60,000 bases of DNA from Zygnema cylindricum. Taxonomy: Eukaryota; Streptophyta; Zygnematophyceae; Zygnematales; Zygnemataceae. Each line of letters begins with the position of its first letter. Positions within the stretch are counted from its first letter, which is position 1. The position numbers and the translations under genes were made by a program. This document shows, in pieces, positions 1 to 11,499 of the stretch. The notes beneath the pieces are model-generated. The model was not told the DNA's origin, searched no databases, and saw only the letters and a program-made list of their open reading frames with translations. The stretch covers positions 126,001-186,000 of the forward strand of contig JBBHKE010000579.1 of NCBI GenBank assembly GCA_037447655.1. The letters run 5' to 3'.

Positions 1-355
1 GTAGATGGAATGATTTCTGCTAATTATTTCTTGTTACTACAGATACGATTTAAAAATGTTGATTTAAAAATGTTTTTTAGTGATTAAAAAGTTCTTAAAT
101 TTCCAATGTTACAGAAAGGTTAATAGACGCAACCAGAAAAACGGATTGCAACTAGATTAGCTTTAGATTATAGTGCGATTTAAAGATTTTAATCTTCAAT
201 ATACTATTTAGTTTTCATTTCTGAAATTCCTCCTCCATCATAAATTTTGTATAAATGGCAATCTTGTGTGCGGTTTAACTTAAAAGCTTGTAGTTATTGG
301 TTAGTCATTTGCGACACCTAACTATACTAACCGATTTTGAGCCACATTCTTAACA
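1..355. other. Upstream AT-rich non-coding DNA
   Basis: No convincing coding region, RNA gene or repeat is visible. It precedes the membrane-span exon of the kinase pseudogene and may be an intron or 5' flank of that gene; the extracellular domain exons are not in the window. Confidence 0.4.
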
Positions 356-562
356 TTGGCCGGCATGCTTGTGCGACACGTGGCAGGCGACAGCAAATCC
401 AATGGCCTTCTAATTGGAGTCGTTACGGGGTCTACTGCGGTCGTCATTTCCCTAATAGCCCTTTTAGGCTGTTGCTATTTTCAGCGTTACCGAAGTGAGG
501 CTCAAGCTCTAAAACCCGTGCTTGTCAAATTAACGGACACCTTGATCATTCCTTCATTGTAG
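356..562 (+). pseudogene. Receptor-like kinase fragment: transmembrane exon
   Basis: An open frame of 68 codons carries one strong membrane span (about residues 19-41: GLLIGVVTGSTAVVISLIAL followed by LGCC) and then a basic/polar stretch, CYFQRYRSEAQAL. This is the layout of the single-pass segment and juxtamembrane start of plant receptor-like kinases. The start codon given is only the first in frame; a real exon would begin at an upstream acceptor. It lies about 0.9 kb before the kinase N-lobe exon on the same strand, which fits one gene with introns. Assignment to the kinase rests on position and topology, not on a family signature; the ligand-binding domain is not visible, so the RLK subfamily is unknown. 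Confidence 0.5.
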
Positions 563-1412
563 AATCATGATGGACCACACGGACTTCATAATATGTCTAC
601 ACTGTCAATCCTTACCTTAAGATCATTCAAACACGTGACCATGGTAGCACATGGAAAGCCTATCGACTCTACAATTGGAACATGCAAAGGAACCAATCAA
701 AGTTTAATTAAATTCAGCATCTGTGGTATTTTCCCAGGATTTCTTTCTCTTTAAGCTAGAGCATAAAATAAATTGCCAAAAATGCAAAATTACAATATTT
801 TTCAATGGCTACCTAAAAATGTCACAGGACTATAGTGTAATTTTCAATTCCTACGTTTTATTGTTCTCATTTTCTCTATTGCGACATGCATAAAAAAAAC
901 TATCCTAGAAGAAACATGCGATGGAATGGCCTCACAATTATATCCTTTTCGCCAACATCTTTCATCTCCATGAAGTAGCTTCTTAAGCTCTGGGCTGAAC
1001 TCTACATGCACAAAAACACACAAAATTTTGCGGAAGTACACATATGAGAGAGTACTAGAATGTTCGGGATAATAGCATTATTGGACCTATCATCGCCTTA
1101 TGATGCAATCATAGTCCACATCCAGATGACGGTGTGCACGGTGAATGTTGCACATGTTCGACGTGAACTTGTGAAAGGATATACTACCATACTAAATTAT
1201 TTCAAGAACCATTTTTTGCCCGGTTGATATTTTGTTGCGAGTATGTTACATTTCTTGTTTTTTGTAAATGAATGATTCATTACCTTTATATAGCATATAA
1301 ATGTTAATTTTTGTACGAACATTTTGCATATTTCTTAAAGCATGTCAAAGTCCATTCAAAAGAAACATGCAAATAGACAAAAGAAGAGTTGGTAATTCAT
1401 AATTCTTATGTT
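563..1412. other. Probable intron of the kinase pseudogene
   Basis: AT-rich DNA with no frame resembling a known domain on either strand. I see no inverted repeat or LTR ends. It most likely separates the transmembrane and N-lobe exons. Confidence 0.35.
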
Positions 1413-1446
1413 GGACTCCAAGAAATAGAGACACTCTTGGAGATAA

Positions 1447-1632
1447 ATGCTCCGTGAAACGAATTTCCTCACACACATAACGGCAGCCACAAAAAACTTC
1501 AGTAAAGACAATGTGCTAGGAGAAGGAGGCTATGGCATTGTATATATAAGAGTGAAGGAAAATGGGGAGAAGTGGGCTGTAAAGAGGGTAATTAGCGCCT
1601 CTATAATGAGCTTACAAGCTTTTAAGCAGGAG
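1447..1632 (+). pseudogene. Receptor-like kinase fragment: N-lobe exon (P-loop and catalytic Lys)
   Basis: The translation ITAATKNFSKDNVLGEGGYG followed by IVY and later WAVKRV and FKQE is kinase subdomains I-III. It has the glycine loop G-E-G-G-Y-G-I-V and the ATP-binding lysine in AVK, and the 'ATKNFS' lead-in is typical of plant RLKs. The exon ends in phase 0 at GAG/gtaaga (donor GT at 1633). The reading frame runs on past the donor to a stop at 1698, as expected of intron read-through. Upstream in the same frame a TAA precedes the first Met, so the true exon start is not clear. It is part of a broken gene continued at 2115, 3922, 12256, 12728/19231 and 19850. Confidence 0.8.
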
Positions 1633-2114
1633 GTAAGAATATCCACAAGAAGTGAATGCAAGAATGTCTATTTGGGTTGTCAATTGTTCTTGTTGTAAAC
1701 ATAAGTGAACACGTCAAGTTCAAAAATGCATGTGAGGGTCCACAAAAGTAAGTCAAGATTGAAAAAAACCATTTTCCAGTATCTATCGCAGTCTCCTCCA
1801 AAATTTTGAGGTTCTTAATACCATCTTGTTAGTTTCCGATTGTGTTGAAACAAGTTTTTGCATTTCCTATCTTCTAGCATTCAAGGCTAATCATTTTAGT
1901 ACTCAAAATAATCTGCCTCTTTCAATCGTGGTTGAACTCCTTCCATCCTTATTGGAAAATTTGGGTGACCATCATTAGGGTTATGGTTGTTGCCGAGAAT
2001 GAAACAAGTATTATTGATACATGTTATAAGTGAGATTAACCCTGACCTGAAAATGAATATCTTCTGACCTAATTTTCATCTTTTCATTTGTCTCTCTATG
2101 GTGTATTCTACAAG
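1633..2114 (+). other. Kinase intron with a damaged 3' splice site
   Basis: The donor is GTAAGA at 1633. The acceptor region reads CTACAAG then TGGACATC. The coding frame downstream needs a junction before GTGGAC (GAG/GTG GAC), but the two bases before it are AA; the nearest AG (2113-2114) would drop one base and shift the frame. A single G-to-A change at 2113 would explain this. No other feature is seen. Confidence 0.5.
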
Positions 2115-2249
2115 TGGACATCATCTCTCAAATGAGCAATACCAATATTGTTCAACTTTTGGGATATTGCGATGAGGGCACTGAGCAGATTCTTATGTAC
2201 GAGTTCATGGAGAAGGGCAGTTTAAAAAAACTCCTTCATGACGACGAAG
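2115..2249 (+). pseudogene. Receptor-like kinase fragment: alphaC to hinge exon
   Basis: The frame reads DIISQMSNTNIVQLLGYC, then DEGTEQILMYEFMEKGSLKK and LLHDDE. This is kinase subdomains III-V: the region after alphaC, the 'NIVQLLGYC' strand, and the hinge 'YEFMEKGSL' that is standard for plant RLKs. The exon can end at GACGAAG/gtttt (GT at 2250). Joining phase 1 to the exon at 3922 gives HDDEAESLTF in frame, which supports both boundaries. The donor GTTTTG is weak. The continued open frame to 2356 is intron read-through. Confidence 0.75.
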
Positions 2250-3921
2250 GTTTTGCTCAGCGCATGATAACCGAAGTTTCCCTTCACAAAATAAGCACCA
2301 TTTTTTCAAATTGTTTCAACTTGTTCAAATTGATGTTGTCCAATCTAAGAGTGTAGATCTTATTTGTGTATAAAGAAAACACGACCACCCCACTTCGTGT
2401 GTCTATGCCAAAATCTTTGACAAAATCATTCTAATTGTCTTACACAATTTAGCGTGAAAACTGTTGTTAATGTTATACAAAGATGGCATACAGCTCAGCA
2501 TAAATTGCTGCGATGATTTGCTTTGTATGGTGAAGATTATGCTTAGAAATTTTGAGGATATTTGTTCTGTCAATATTCAGGCGTCTAATGTACACAATTT
2601 GTTGTCTTCGCATGGATTTTTGGTCATCATTTTTTCATTTTTATCATTTGCTTTTTCAAGAATCTCTGGTGGAGCTCGAGAAAATGAAGCACCAAAGTGT
2701 CAAACTTGAAAATTTGTGATGCATGAATTTAGTTCAGCGACATTTACGCACCGCAATAACTAACCCACTGCAATATCTAACCCTGCAGCATCTAAGGTTG
2801 AAGAGATGAATGCTTTTATTTTTATGACTCAAATAAAAACCGAAGCATAAATTTTTGAACCATTGCAAAGGTCTTTCCAAGTGTAGTGCATTTTTTTTGT
2901 TATCTTTTACGTGTTTATTTTACCAAAATATTCCACTTTCCAAATTGGTTTAGCTGACAGGAGAGGCATTCCCACTAGCACAATACTGCAAGAAATGTTG
3001 AAATGTTGAATTGTTGTTTCCAAAATGTTACACGATATGGGATCACAATCGGGTGAAAGCGATTCTTTCCGATTTTGACCAAGTATCGGGTAACCATACT
3101 GAAGTATTTTGTAGAAATTCTATTGAGTTTAGAACCATGACTAAAACCGGAAAGGACTCAAAATAGGATAAAACGAGAGTAACTTTAGCTCTGAACTAGT
3201 TTCATTGGAAGGCTTCAAATGAAGACAAAGGTTGACTAAATACAATTCAGATATGGTAAGAGTTCTTCTTGGAAAATTGACTGACAGAAATGAGGTTTGA
3301 CAAGACAGAGAGAGGGAGAGAGGAGGAGAGGGACAGGAAAGAGGGACGGAAAAGAAGGACGAAGAGAAACAATTCAGATCTAAGCTAGGGGATAGGCTAT
3401 GGACCTAGGGGCTTTACTACGGGATAGCCTAGGAAACCGACTGGGAGATAATCATAGATGAGAATGCAGCAGGATTTCTGACCGTACAGGTGAGAGAAAC
3501 AGAAAGCAGTAGTGTGTACTCAATCCAAGAGTCTCGGCTAGACAAGAGAGAAAAACCGGAATCCTAGATTATGCCTACGCAACGTGCCTGTAGCATCTAC
3601 CAGAGGCTATTTCCAACACGTTCCTTCAACATTCCAGCGTTTTGCAATTGTGAATACCACTTTTAAGTGTCACATCCAGGAAATTAAATTACACAAAAAC
3701 AATTCTATTTCCTTGTCTATTCTTTACTTAAGTCTCGTATTTCGGTTTATGCCCTCCAACCTATTATGTGACTCTACTCTTGTGCTTTTGGGTTTTCTCA
3801 ACACCCTCATACAATTTCTAAAAATTGAGAAAATTCCTTGTAGTAGTGCTTATCATAAATTTAAATGGAAGCTAGTTTCCCTAATATTGCGCTTGTTGTG
3901 TGGTTATTGGTGATGTTGTAG
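2250..3921. other. Kinase intron with a purine-rich tract
   Basis: This 1.67 kb intron lies between the hinge and catalytic-loop exons. Nothing coding is recognised; open frames at 2464-2709 and 3584-3913 have no family resemblance. About 3298-3375 is almost purely purine (GAGAGAGGGAGAGAGGAGG-like), a simple-sequence tract. The acceptor TTGTAG at 3916-3921 precedes the HRD exon. Confidence 0.5.
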
Positions 3922-4064
3922 CGGAAAGTTTAACATTTCAGCAAAGGGTGGAGATAGCAATTGATGTAGCGGAAGGCCTTCGTTACCTACACCACTACGC
4001 TAGAGCCACAGTCATACACCGAGATATTAAGCCCGACAATATTTTGGTCAATAACAATTATAAG
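3922..4064 (+). pseudogene. Receptor-like kinase fragment: catalytic-loop (HRD) exon
   Basis: The translation ESLTFQQRVEIAIDVAEGLR, then YLHHYARATVIHRDIKPDNI and LVNNNYK is kinase subdomains VI (alphaE) and VIB. The catalytic loop H-R-D-I-K-P-D-N is complete at about 4017-4040, with Asp base and Asn present. It is an RD-type kinase. The exon runs from an AG at 3920-3921 to AAG/gtatac (GT at 4065). About 35 bp beyond the donor the sequence changes abruptly into the LTR of Copia-A, so that element lies in the intron between this exon and the DFG exon at 12256. Confidence 0.85.
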
Positions 4065-4100
4065 GTATACTCTAAACACAAGCCACTAATGAGTCATGTT

Positions 4101-4681
4101 TATTATTTTTAGTGCGATTCCGGGCGATTATTTCGTACAGCGATTTGCACGATTTCATTGGTACTACGAAATTGTATCGTCACATCATCATCATCGATTT
4201 TATAGTGAAACATTAAAATATGTGTGAAACATTAAAATGTATCAGACAGGCGTGCAAATGCTTCCCACGATGCATTTTTGTTTGTTGGCATTGTACACGT
4301 GGCACTTGGTCACTCGACCGCCACTTAGTTCTTCTTTGTTTGCATTAGGATAAATAGAGTAGAACAAGAGGACAGGAATTATCATTCACAGATAAATTAG
4401 GCTTGGCAGCTTTCTAGCATTCAGAATCAGTTTATCACTAGACATCGTCCTTTCATTACAATTGTATTCCTTTCTGTTATAATGGAAACTACTTACTTAA
4501 CGTCTATCTTATATATGCTTTGCTACATGTGAAAGCCTTAACTCTTCCCACCTACACCATTGTTTTTTTTACCTCTATGACTTATCAAGTTTGTCGCTTC
4601 TGCGAATCTTGTTAAACTGATAAGGTGAACGTGGTCTTAGGAATCTTCCTAGTTACCCGAAATGTCTGATCAAGGTCAAGA
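4101..4681 (+). repeat. Copia-A 5' LTR (5'-truncated)
   Basis: Matches 9600-10163 base for base apart from scattered substitutions. It contains GGATAAATAGAGTAGAA at about 4347, a possible TATA region. The copy ends ...CAAGGTCAAGA, two bases before a decayed primer site (TCATGGGCTCGC). The ATG of gag (4662) lies 20 bases inside this LTR. Confidence 0.8.
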
Positions 4682-5369
4682 GGTCATGGGCTCGCTAGGC
4701 GCCCTTCATAAGTTTGAAGGTTCTAATTATCAGTTGTGGAGGTGTCGGGCCGAGGTGGCCCTTGAGGTGAGGAACTGCTTGGAAATTGTTACTCGAGCAA
4801 AGACGCGTCCAATTCCTGCGGATGCAAACAGTGTGAAAGATGATGAAACAAAGGCGATGAAAGATTGGGACATGCGAGAGATCCGAGCCAAAAATTGCTT
4901 GATTTGTGGGCTTGTAGAGAATCAACTAAAAAATGTGACGAGACTCAAAATTTCTACAAAGATTTGGGAATCCCTAGAGGCAACAGGCAAACTCGACGAG
5001 ACTCAAAACTTCTGTAGAGAGATTTGGGAATCCCTAGAGGCGACACACAAACTCGACGAGACTCAAAACTTCTGCAGAGATTTGGGAATCCCTAGAGGCG
5101 ACACACAAACTTTCAAGTATGACAGCACTAATCAAGCTTGGAAAGACACCAATCTCTCAAGTATGACAGCAAGAATCAAGCTTGGAAAGACACCTATGAC
5201 GACTGTCTACCAAGATGGCAAATCCATGGAGGCTTACACCTCTCATTATGCCAACCTCTTGGCCGAAGCCTACGCTGTCGACTTCACACTCCCCATTGAC
5301 ACTAAAATTACCCTTCTCATGCTCTCTCTCCCTATCGAGTATAAACTCATACTCACTTGGTTGGATTAG
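4662..5369 (+). pseudogene. Copia-A gag (UBN2-type) with internal tandem duplications
   Basis: A 235-codon frame beginning MSDQGQEVMGSLGALHKFEG then SNYQLWRCRAEV has the N-terminal 'F.G.NY..W' signature of copia Gag. The C-terminal part (TSHYANLLAEAYAVDFTLPI) resembles the end of the UBN2 domain. The middle is abnormal: 'IWESLEAT.KLDETQNFCR' is repeated because a 58-60 bp DNA unit is present nearly three times (4941-5112), and a 44 bp unit follows twice (5113-5200). The frame stops at 5367-5369, before the zinc knuckle. The first six to seven codons lie in the LTR; an alternative in-frame ATG (MGSLGAL) lies in the primer site. Confidence 0.75.
4941..5200 (+). repeat. Two adjacent short tandem duplications inside gag
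   Basis: AGACTCAAAA starts at 4941, 4999 and 5059, giving 58-60 bp units, the third incomplete. TCAAGTATGACAGCA starts at 5113 and 5157 (44 bp unit). All copies are close to identical, and the frame stays open through both arrays. Confidence 0.85.
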
Positions 5370-8300
5370 AAAGAAGTCTCCACGTGGAAGTGGAACGAAG
5401 TTTTTGAGGCACTCGTGAAGGATGAATGTAACACGAAAATCATGATGAATCGCGATATAAACTGTGAAAGCTCCGCATTTGCATCAGGGAGCAAAATCAA
5501 CAACAGAGACAGAAGAGCCAGTCAGAACCGCGAGAAGAAGGATGACAGAAATTGTTTTTAGTGTGACAAAGCAGGTCACTTCATCTTAGTTTGCAAGAAA
5601 TATGCTCAAGACAAACAGAACGGAAAAGTGGATGAGTCCAAGCTGAAAAGAGGGAAGGGGAAAGGGAAGGAGATAGTGAACTCACAGGCGATGATGGCAT
5701 CATCCCTCGCATTCAGCTCCAAGACTGGGTGATCGACATAGGTGCTTCGAACACATGTGTTACAGGTGCGAATGGTTCACAAAATTCAAGCAAACAACCC
5801 CATCTCGCATTTTCATGGGGGACAACCACTCCACACTCGCGACTGGATCTAGAGACATAGATATAGAGGCGTTAGTGGAAGGAAAACTAACATTTCGGAC
5901 ATTGAAGAATGTTTTTTATGTCTCAGATTTTAAGAGAAATCTCTACTCTATCCCTCAAGCAGAGGATAGCAACATCATACCAGTATGGCAAAAAGGAGGA
6001 AAGATCAAACTAATGCGGGAGGGGCTAATCATTGTAGAGGGAGAACGGATGGTAGACCGGACTCACCATCTCAAGTGTAACCCAAAGTTGAAGTCTATTG
6101 CTCTCGCGGCAAGATCAACGCTTCAGACGATAAACTCATCACCAACTGCAGGCAAAGAAACCACTAAGATAAAAATCACCGAAAAAGAGCTGACAGAAAA
6201 CAAAGACTCACAACTTATCAAACTAGTTTTTGTGGCACTGCAGATAGTGTCACTTACACACAGAAGGGATAAGAAAAATGACCAAAGGAAATATGGCACA
6301 TGGAATTGGACTTGCGTTAGTAAAGGACTCACCAGAACCGTGTCATGGTTGCGAGACGAGAAATTCCCAAGAACTTCCCTCTCCAAAAAGAGGTGTGCAG
6401 AGAGCTAGCCGACCACTTGAGGTCGTGCACTTCGACGTTTGGGGACCCATGAAAGTTGCGTCATGCAGCGGTAAACGGTACATGGTTACATTCATTGACG
6501 ACTTCACCAGGATGACACACATCTTCCTTCTCAGTCACAAGGGTGAAGTTTTCACTCATTTTAAGGCATACAAGGCAGCTGGTTAGAAAAAGCATGGCGT
6601 GTCAATTACTTGCTAAAAAGTGATACGGGCAGAGAGTACCTTTTGAACGAATTTAAGGATTTTCTCACAGGTGAGGGAATTGAACACCGTTTAACGGCAC
6701 CACCGACACTCGAATAGAACGACGTCGTAGAGAGAATGAATTGTACACGCATCGAGATGACAACAAGCATGATGGCCGTCCACAATACTAAGCCACAGTA
6801 TTGGGGGGAAGCCTTGAGCACCGCCGCATACCTGCGAAACAAATGTCTTACACGAGCGTTAGACAACTCCACACCGTTCCAGCAATGGCATGGGTTCAGA
6901 CCGAACTTATCCCACCTTAAAGTGTTCGGGAGCAGGGCCTACGTTTTTAACCACAACAACAAAAGTGGCAAACTAGGACCTAAAGCAATTGAAGTGACAT
7001 TTTTCGGTTACGACGAGCATAGCAAAGCATACATAGTACTAAAAAATGCCAGAAGGAAGATAATCATCAGCAGAAATGTCAGATTTTGCAAAAAACCACA
7101 GTCCAACAGCAATGGGAGTGAACAAGGAGTTTGTTGAACAAGTGAAACCATTTTCACCTAACCCATCAAACACTCCGCAAAGAGATATTGATTTAGAGGA
7201 AGAGGACACAGATGATCACCCTCCAGAGCTAAAAACTCCCGAAAAGGTGCAACCACAACCAAAAATAGAGGAGTTACAAGGTGATCATGCCACACCCACC
7301 GAGGAGATCATTGCACAAACGAAGAGAGACGAAGCTAAGAAAGCAGCGGAAGCAGTGGTGGAAAAAGGGAAGAAGAAAAACTCGACAACAAACCCAATTG
7401 ACAGACCGAGCCGGGTCAAAAACCCACCTAACAAGTTTGGTGAGTGGTTGAAGACGTCAAAGGCTCCAAGGAAAAAGTTTGCAAGAATGGCACAAGTTGA
7501 GGAACCATCGACCCTCAAAAGCCCTCTTGCAGGTGAAGACTCCGACAAGTGGAAGGCCGCCACAAATGAGGAGATGGCTTCTATTCTTAAGAATGGCACA
7601 TAGACATTGAAGGACTTGCCAGAGGGGAGAAACCAATTGGGAGTAAGTGGACTTTTAAGATATAAAGAAACGCAGACGGAACAATTGAACGTTATAAAGC
7701 AAGGTTGGTCGCTAAAGGGTACACTCACAAAGAGGGCATTGACTAGAAAAGAGACATTCCCACCGCTCGTGAAATTTTCCTCAGTTCGGGCACTCCTTGC
7801 CCTCGCCACCATCCTTGACTTGGAAGTTGAGCAGATGGACGTGAAGACAGCTTTCCTCCATGAAGAACTGGAGGAGGACAGCTGGAAGGGTATGAGGACC
7901 CGATGAACCCCTATAAGATTTGCAAACTCTCCCAGGCCCTTTAAGGCCTTATGCTGTCTTCTGATTATGGAACATTAAGATAGATGAATATCTGCAAGGA
8001 GAGGTATTTGTAAAGATTCATTCAGATCACTCGGTGTATTATCATCCAGAAAGCAAGATAATCATAGCAATCTATGTAGACCATCTGATGATACAAGGAA
8101 AAATCTAAAGAGGAGATAACAAAAGTTAAACAAATGTTATCTCAAGCCTTAGATATGAAGGATTTAGGTGAGCTTAAATATGTACTTGGCAATGAAGTGG
8201 TTAGAGATAGAGAGAAAATAGTGATTCATCTCAGTCAAAGAAAGTAGTTAGGGGAGCTTCTTTCCAGATTTCGTCTTCAAGATGCAAACGGCATCTCCTC

Positions 8301-9071
8301 ACCTTTGGAGCAAGGGTAGAAATTTCTTGAAGATCTCGAAATTCAGGATGAGCCAATTGAGGCTCTATACTGTGAAGCAGTGGGAGCACTTATCTATGCG
8401 ATGAATTGCACCCGTCTGGACATCGCCACCGCCATTCAAATCCTCATTCATTTCCTAAACAAACTAGAGAAACAATATTGGTCTACAGGAAAGAGAGTAC
8501 TCAGATACCTCAAGGAGACAATCTAATACACTCTCACTCTTGGGGGAACTCAAGAAAGCATAAAGATTTATGCATTTACAGACCCTGGGTGGGGAGGGGA
8601 CATCGCCAGCAGGAAATTAACCACAGGTTACCTGGTGAATATTGGCAATGGGAGCGTGAGTTCGAGCAGCAAGCTCCAGAAAACTGTGGCATTATCCACC
8701 ATGGAAGTAGAGTATATGGCCGTCGGCGCCATAGTAAAAGAGGTTTTACGGCTCGAGCATTTTTTAACGAGCTAGGATTTGTGCAGAAAACTAAGACCAC
8801 CATCTACACAAATAACCAAAGTTGTTTGGCCCTAATCAAAAATCCTATCAACCATCCTAAGGCCAAGCACATTGATATGTGGTACCACTTCATTAGGGAC
8901 ATGAGAATTGCAGAGGTCGTGGCATTTAAGTTCATGCCATTGAAGGAGAATGCAGCCGACATGCTAACAAAGGCTATTGGAAAAGAAAATTGCTACTTTA
9001 AACAAAAAAAGCATGACTCTCTAAGGCGAAAGGAGCAAACCCTAAGGAGGAAGGAGAGGAGCCTAATCTGA
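5370..9071 (+). pseudogene. Copia-A zinc knuckle and pol remnants
   Basis: Pieces in copia order across shifting frames: a CCHC knuckle at about 5550-5600 (CF*CDKAGHFILVC, with a stop inside); protease WVIDIGAS near 5727 (DTGA altered to DIGA); pre-integrase and integrase with HFDVWGP (about 6428) and FIDDFTR; integrase C-part SHLKVFGSRAYVF (6736-7137); a charged linker (7076-7603); RT pieces with 'KWKAATNEEMASI' and 'EQMDVKTAFLHEEL'; the catalytic box at about 8070 is YVDH; RNase H pieces with SCLALIKNP, HIDMWYHFIRD and AADMLTKA (8406-9071). Many frame breaks exist, so no functional polyprotein is possible. Confidence 0.8.
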
Positions 9072-9110
9072 GAACATCAAAAGAAAGCTAGAAAAGAAAA
9101 ATAAGAGGAG

Positions 9111-10163
9111 TGGAAGGCGCAAGCGCCTAAAGTACTTGGAGTATTTTTCTAGACTTGGTCCTTCGGCAAGACCACCGTCGTTTTGCAGCCACGCGATTGG
9201 AGGACGATCCTCCAACATTGGATTTCGATGTACGAGGGTGCATCTGCACATTGGCAGCCGCCGCATACGCTTTGAAATTTTTCAACCGAATCAATGCGTC
9301 ACAGGTGTTTCGTTAAATTGGAACGGTCTTGAAGTTGTACGTGGAATTTTATTTACGCCACAGGTGTTAAAGTTAAGTTCAGATAGTCTTGTACGGACGA
9401 CATTTTGGGAACTACGACGAAACTTACACATTTCGAAGTGACGTCAATCAAAATACGTATTACAGATGTACGGCGAAGATTTTGTTCGTTGGCCATCAAG
9501 ATTTACCAAAGTGTACCGCGGATCATTTCTATGAATGTTCGTGGTCAAACCAAGTCTTAGTCAACGGAAATTACATATAGCCGCAAAATCGAGTGAGAGT
9601 ATTGTTTTTAGTGCGATTCCGGGCGATTATTTCGTGCAGCGATTCGCACGATTTCATTGGTACTACGAAATCGTATCGTCACATCATCATCATCGATTTT
9701 ATAGTGAAACATTAAAATATGTGTGAGACAGACGTATAGATGTTTCCCACGATATATTATTGTTTGTTGGCATTATACACGTGGCACTTGGTCACTCGAC
9801 CGCCACTTAGTTCTTCTTTGTTTGCATTAGGATAAATAGAGTAGAAGAAGACGACAAGAATTATCATTCACTGATAAATTAGGCTTGGCAGCTTTCTAGT
9901 ATTCAGAATCTGTTTATCACTGGACATCGTCCTTTCATTACAATTGTATTCCTTTCTGCTATAATGGAATCTACTTGCTGAACGTTTTTCTAATCTATGC
10001 CTTGCTAGATGTGAATGCCTTAACTCTTCCCACCTACACGTTTGTCTTTTTTACCTCTGTGACTTATCAAGTTCATCGCTTCTGCGAATCTTGTTAATCT
10101 GATAAGGTGCACGTGGTCCTAGAAATCTTGCTAGTTACCAGAAATGTCTGAACAAGGTCAACA
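9111..10163 (+). repeat. Copia-A 3' LTR
   Basis: Begins TGGAAGGCGC directly after a polypurine tract (AATAAGAGGAG, 9100-9110) and ends ...GGTCAACA. Its last 20 bases include an orphan copy of the gag start (ATGTCTGAACAAGG at 10144). Sequence after 10163 no longer matches the element interior, which fixes the LTR end. Confidence 0.75.
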
Positions 10164-10304
10164 GTGTTGCCTCAAATCATAAGCACCGCTTCCTTTTTTC
10201 TTGATGAAGAGCTATTGAGGCAAACAAAATAATTGTAGTGGCATCGGAATAAAGGTGAATGTCTGTAACTGCAGTATTTTGTCATATATACGTACCCTAT
10301 TCCC
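10164..10304. other. Unassigned intron DNA after Copia-A
   Basis: About 140 bp of kinase-intron DNA between Copia-A and X1; no gene or repeat recognised. Confidence 0.4.
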
Positions 10305-10307
10305 TTA

Positions 10308-11208
10308 GGCGGTGTGCTCATGTAACAAAAAGTTTGGAATGTAACTTTGTATGTTAGCGAAGATTTTACGTAGTACTTTTTAGAGTGTTCTTATGCCTAA
10401 AAACGAAATCGTTACTTTAAATTGTGATGGTTGTAGACTTGGGTACAACTATTGACGGTTGTTGACTTCTACAAATCTTGGGACAATTGGTGATGCCTAC
10501 AAAAACATCGACAGTTGTTGACGTCGAGTTGTGACATTGTAGATATTTAGGGTTTTGTGACATTGCGAAATCATGCTCGTTTGTGACGTCATTAGTACAA
10601 AAACTTTCCGCCATGGCTTCCCGAATTTTTTTTATCTTTCATCACTCTATATGCCATCAAACTACACAAAAAGAATTCAAAGAAAAGAAAAAAAAATCGC
10701 TTTTTTTTCATACCATTATTGTTGTATTCCATTTTGAGAAGAAGAGAGGAGGGACAAAGTGAGGATGGGAAAAGACGAGGATGACTTAGACTTCTGCAAA
10801 GGACCCATGAATGCGGTGGTCCGAGACCTTTGCTATTTTTTTTCCATTCATGCTCATCATTTTTCTAAGTACATGCCTGCGACGAGAAGGGATAAAAAAA
10901 TTCTCCACCTTAGGGTCCTCTCCTTCGTGCAAATTTTTTCAAAAATGTATTATTTGTGCAATAACGTTTTCTTATTCGTCGAACAACCATTACTTTTAAT
11001 AAAATAGACGCATGAGTGGATTTCAATAGAAGTTTTAAGATGATTGGCATAACGTGGTAGTAGGTCGGAATTCGAAGTTTTAAGATGACGCAAAATGTAC
11101 TTTGTTTCTCACACATTTTTAGTGCGGCGAAAGTTTTTATCGTTGCAGGTCCCATTTTGTAGGAAAACGACAAAAAAACCCTTATTTCAACACATAGGCA
11201 TATAACCG
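10308..11208. mobile_element. X1: Harbinger/Tourist-like element
   Basis: The ends GGCGGTGTGCTCATGTA and (reverse) CGGTTATATGCCTATGTG are an imperfect inverted pair. They are flanked by TTA (10305-10307) and TAA (11209-11211), compatible with a decayed 3 bp TWA target duplication. The interior is homologous to X2 (26503-27275) in the same orientation and to X3 (about 25512-26440) as reverse complement, for example 'GTGACATTGTAGA...AGGGTTTTGTGACATTG' near 10525-10560 against 26165-26210. No transposase frame is recognised, so it is non-autonomous or decayed. Confidence 0.55.
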
Positions 11209-11499
11209 TAAGGCTTGTTGACTTGCTTAGTTAGCTTTCGTTTTTTACAATTGTAACAAACGTTTCCATGGACCATTTCTATTGTAACATCTTTTTTCAA
11301 ATTTTTAATATCCACCGATGTAAAACAACATAACGATTCTGCAACGAAAAAAAAAAAAAGCCCAAAACTGTAAGTTTTTAGGCCAAAGAAAACCATTATT
11401 TCTAGACTCCTAAGAATGCATTGATTTCTTATTGGCGGAATCTTCTCCGTTCCCAAACAAGCCTGCTCTTGCGCCTATTAAATTCACAATCCGCCGAAT

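Larger units (their letters stand above)
4101..10163 (+). mobile_element. Copia-A: degraded Ty1/copia retrotransposon in a kinase intron
   Basis: Order is LTR (5'-truncated), gag, protease, integrase, RT, RNase H, LTR, which is the copia gene order. The two LTR copies match from 4101/9600 to 4681/10163. The 3' LTR is about 1,053 bp and begins TGGAAGGCGC right after the purine tract AATAAGAGGAG, so the 5' LTR has lost about 490 bp. The element carries many stops and frameshifts and its catalytic YVDD box is YVDH, so it is inactive. No target duplication can be checked because the 5' edge is lost. Confidence 0.85.
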
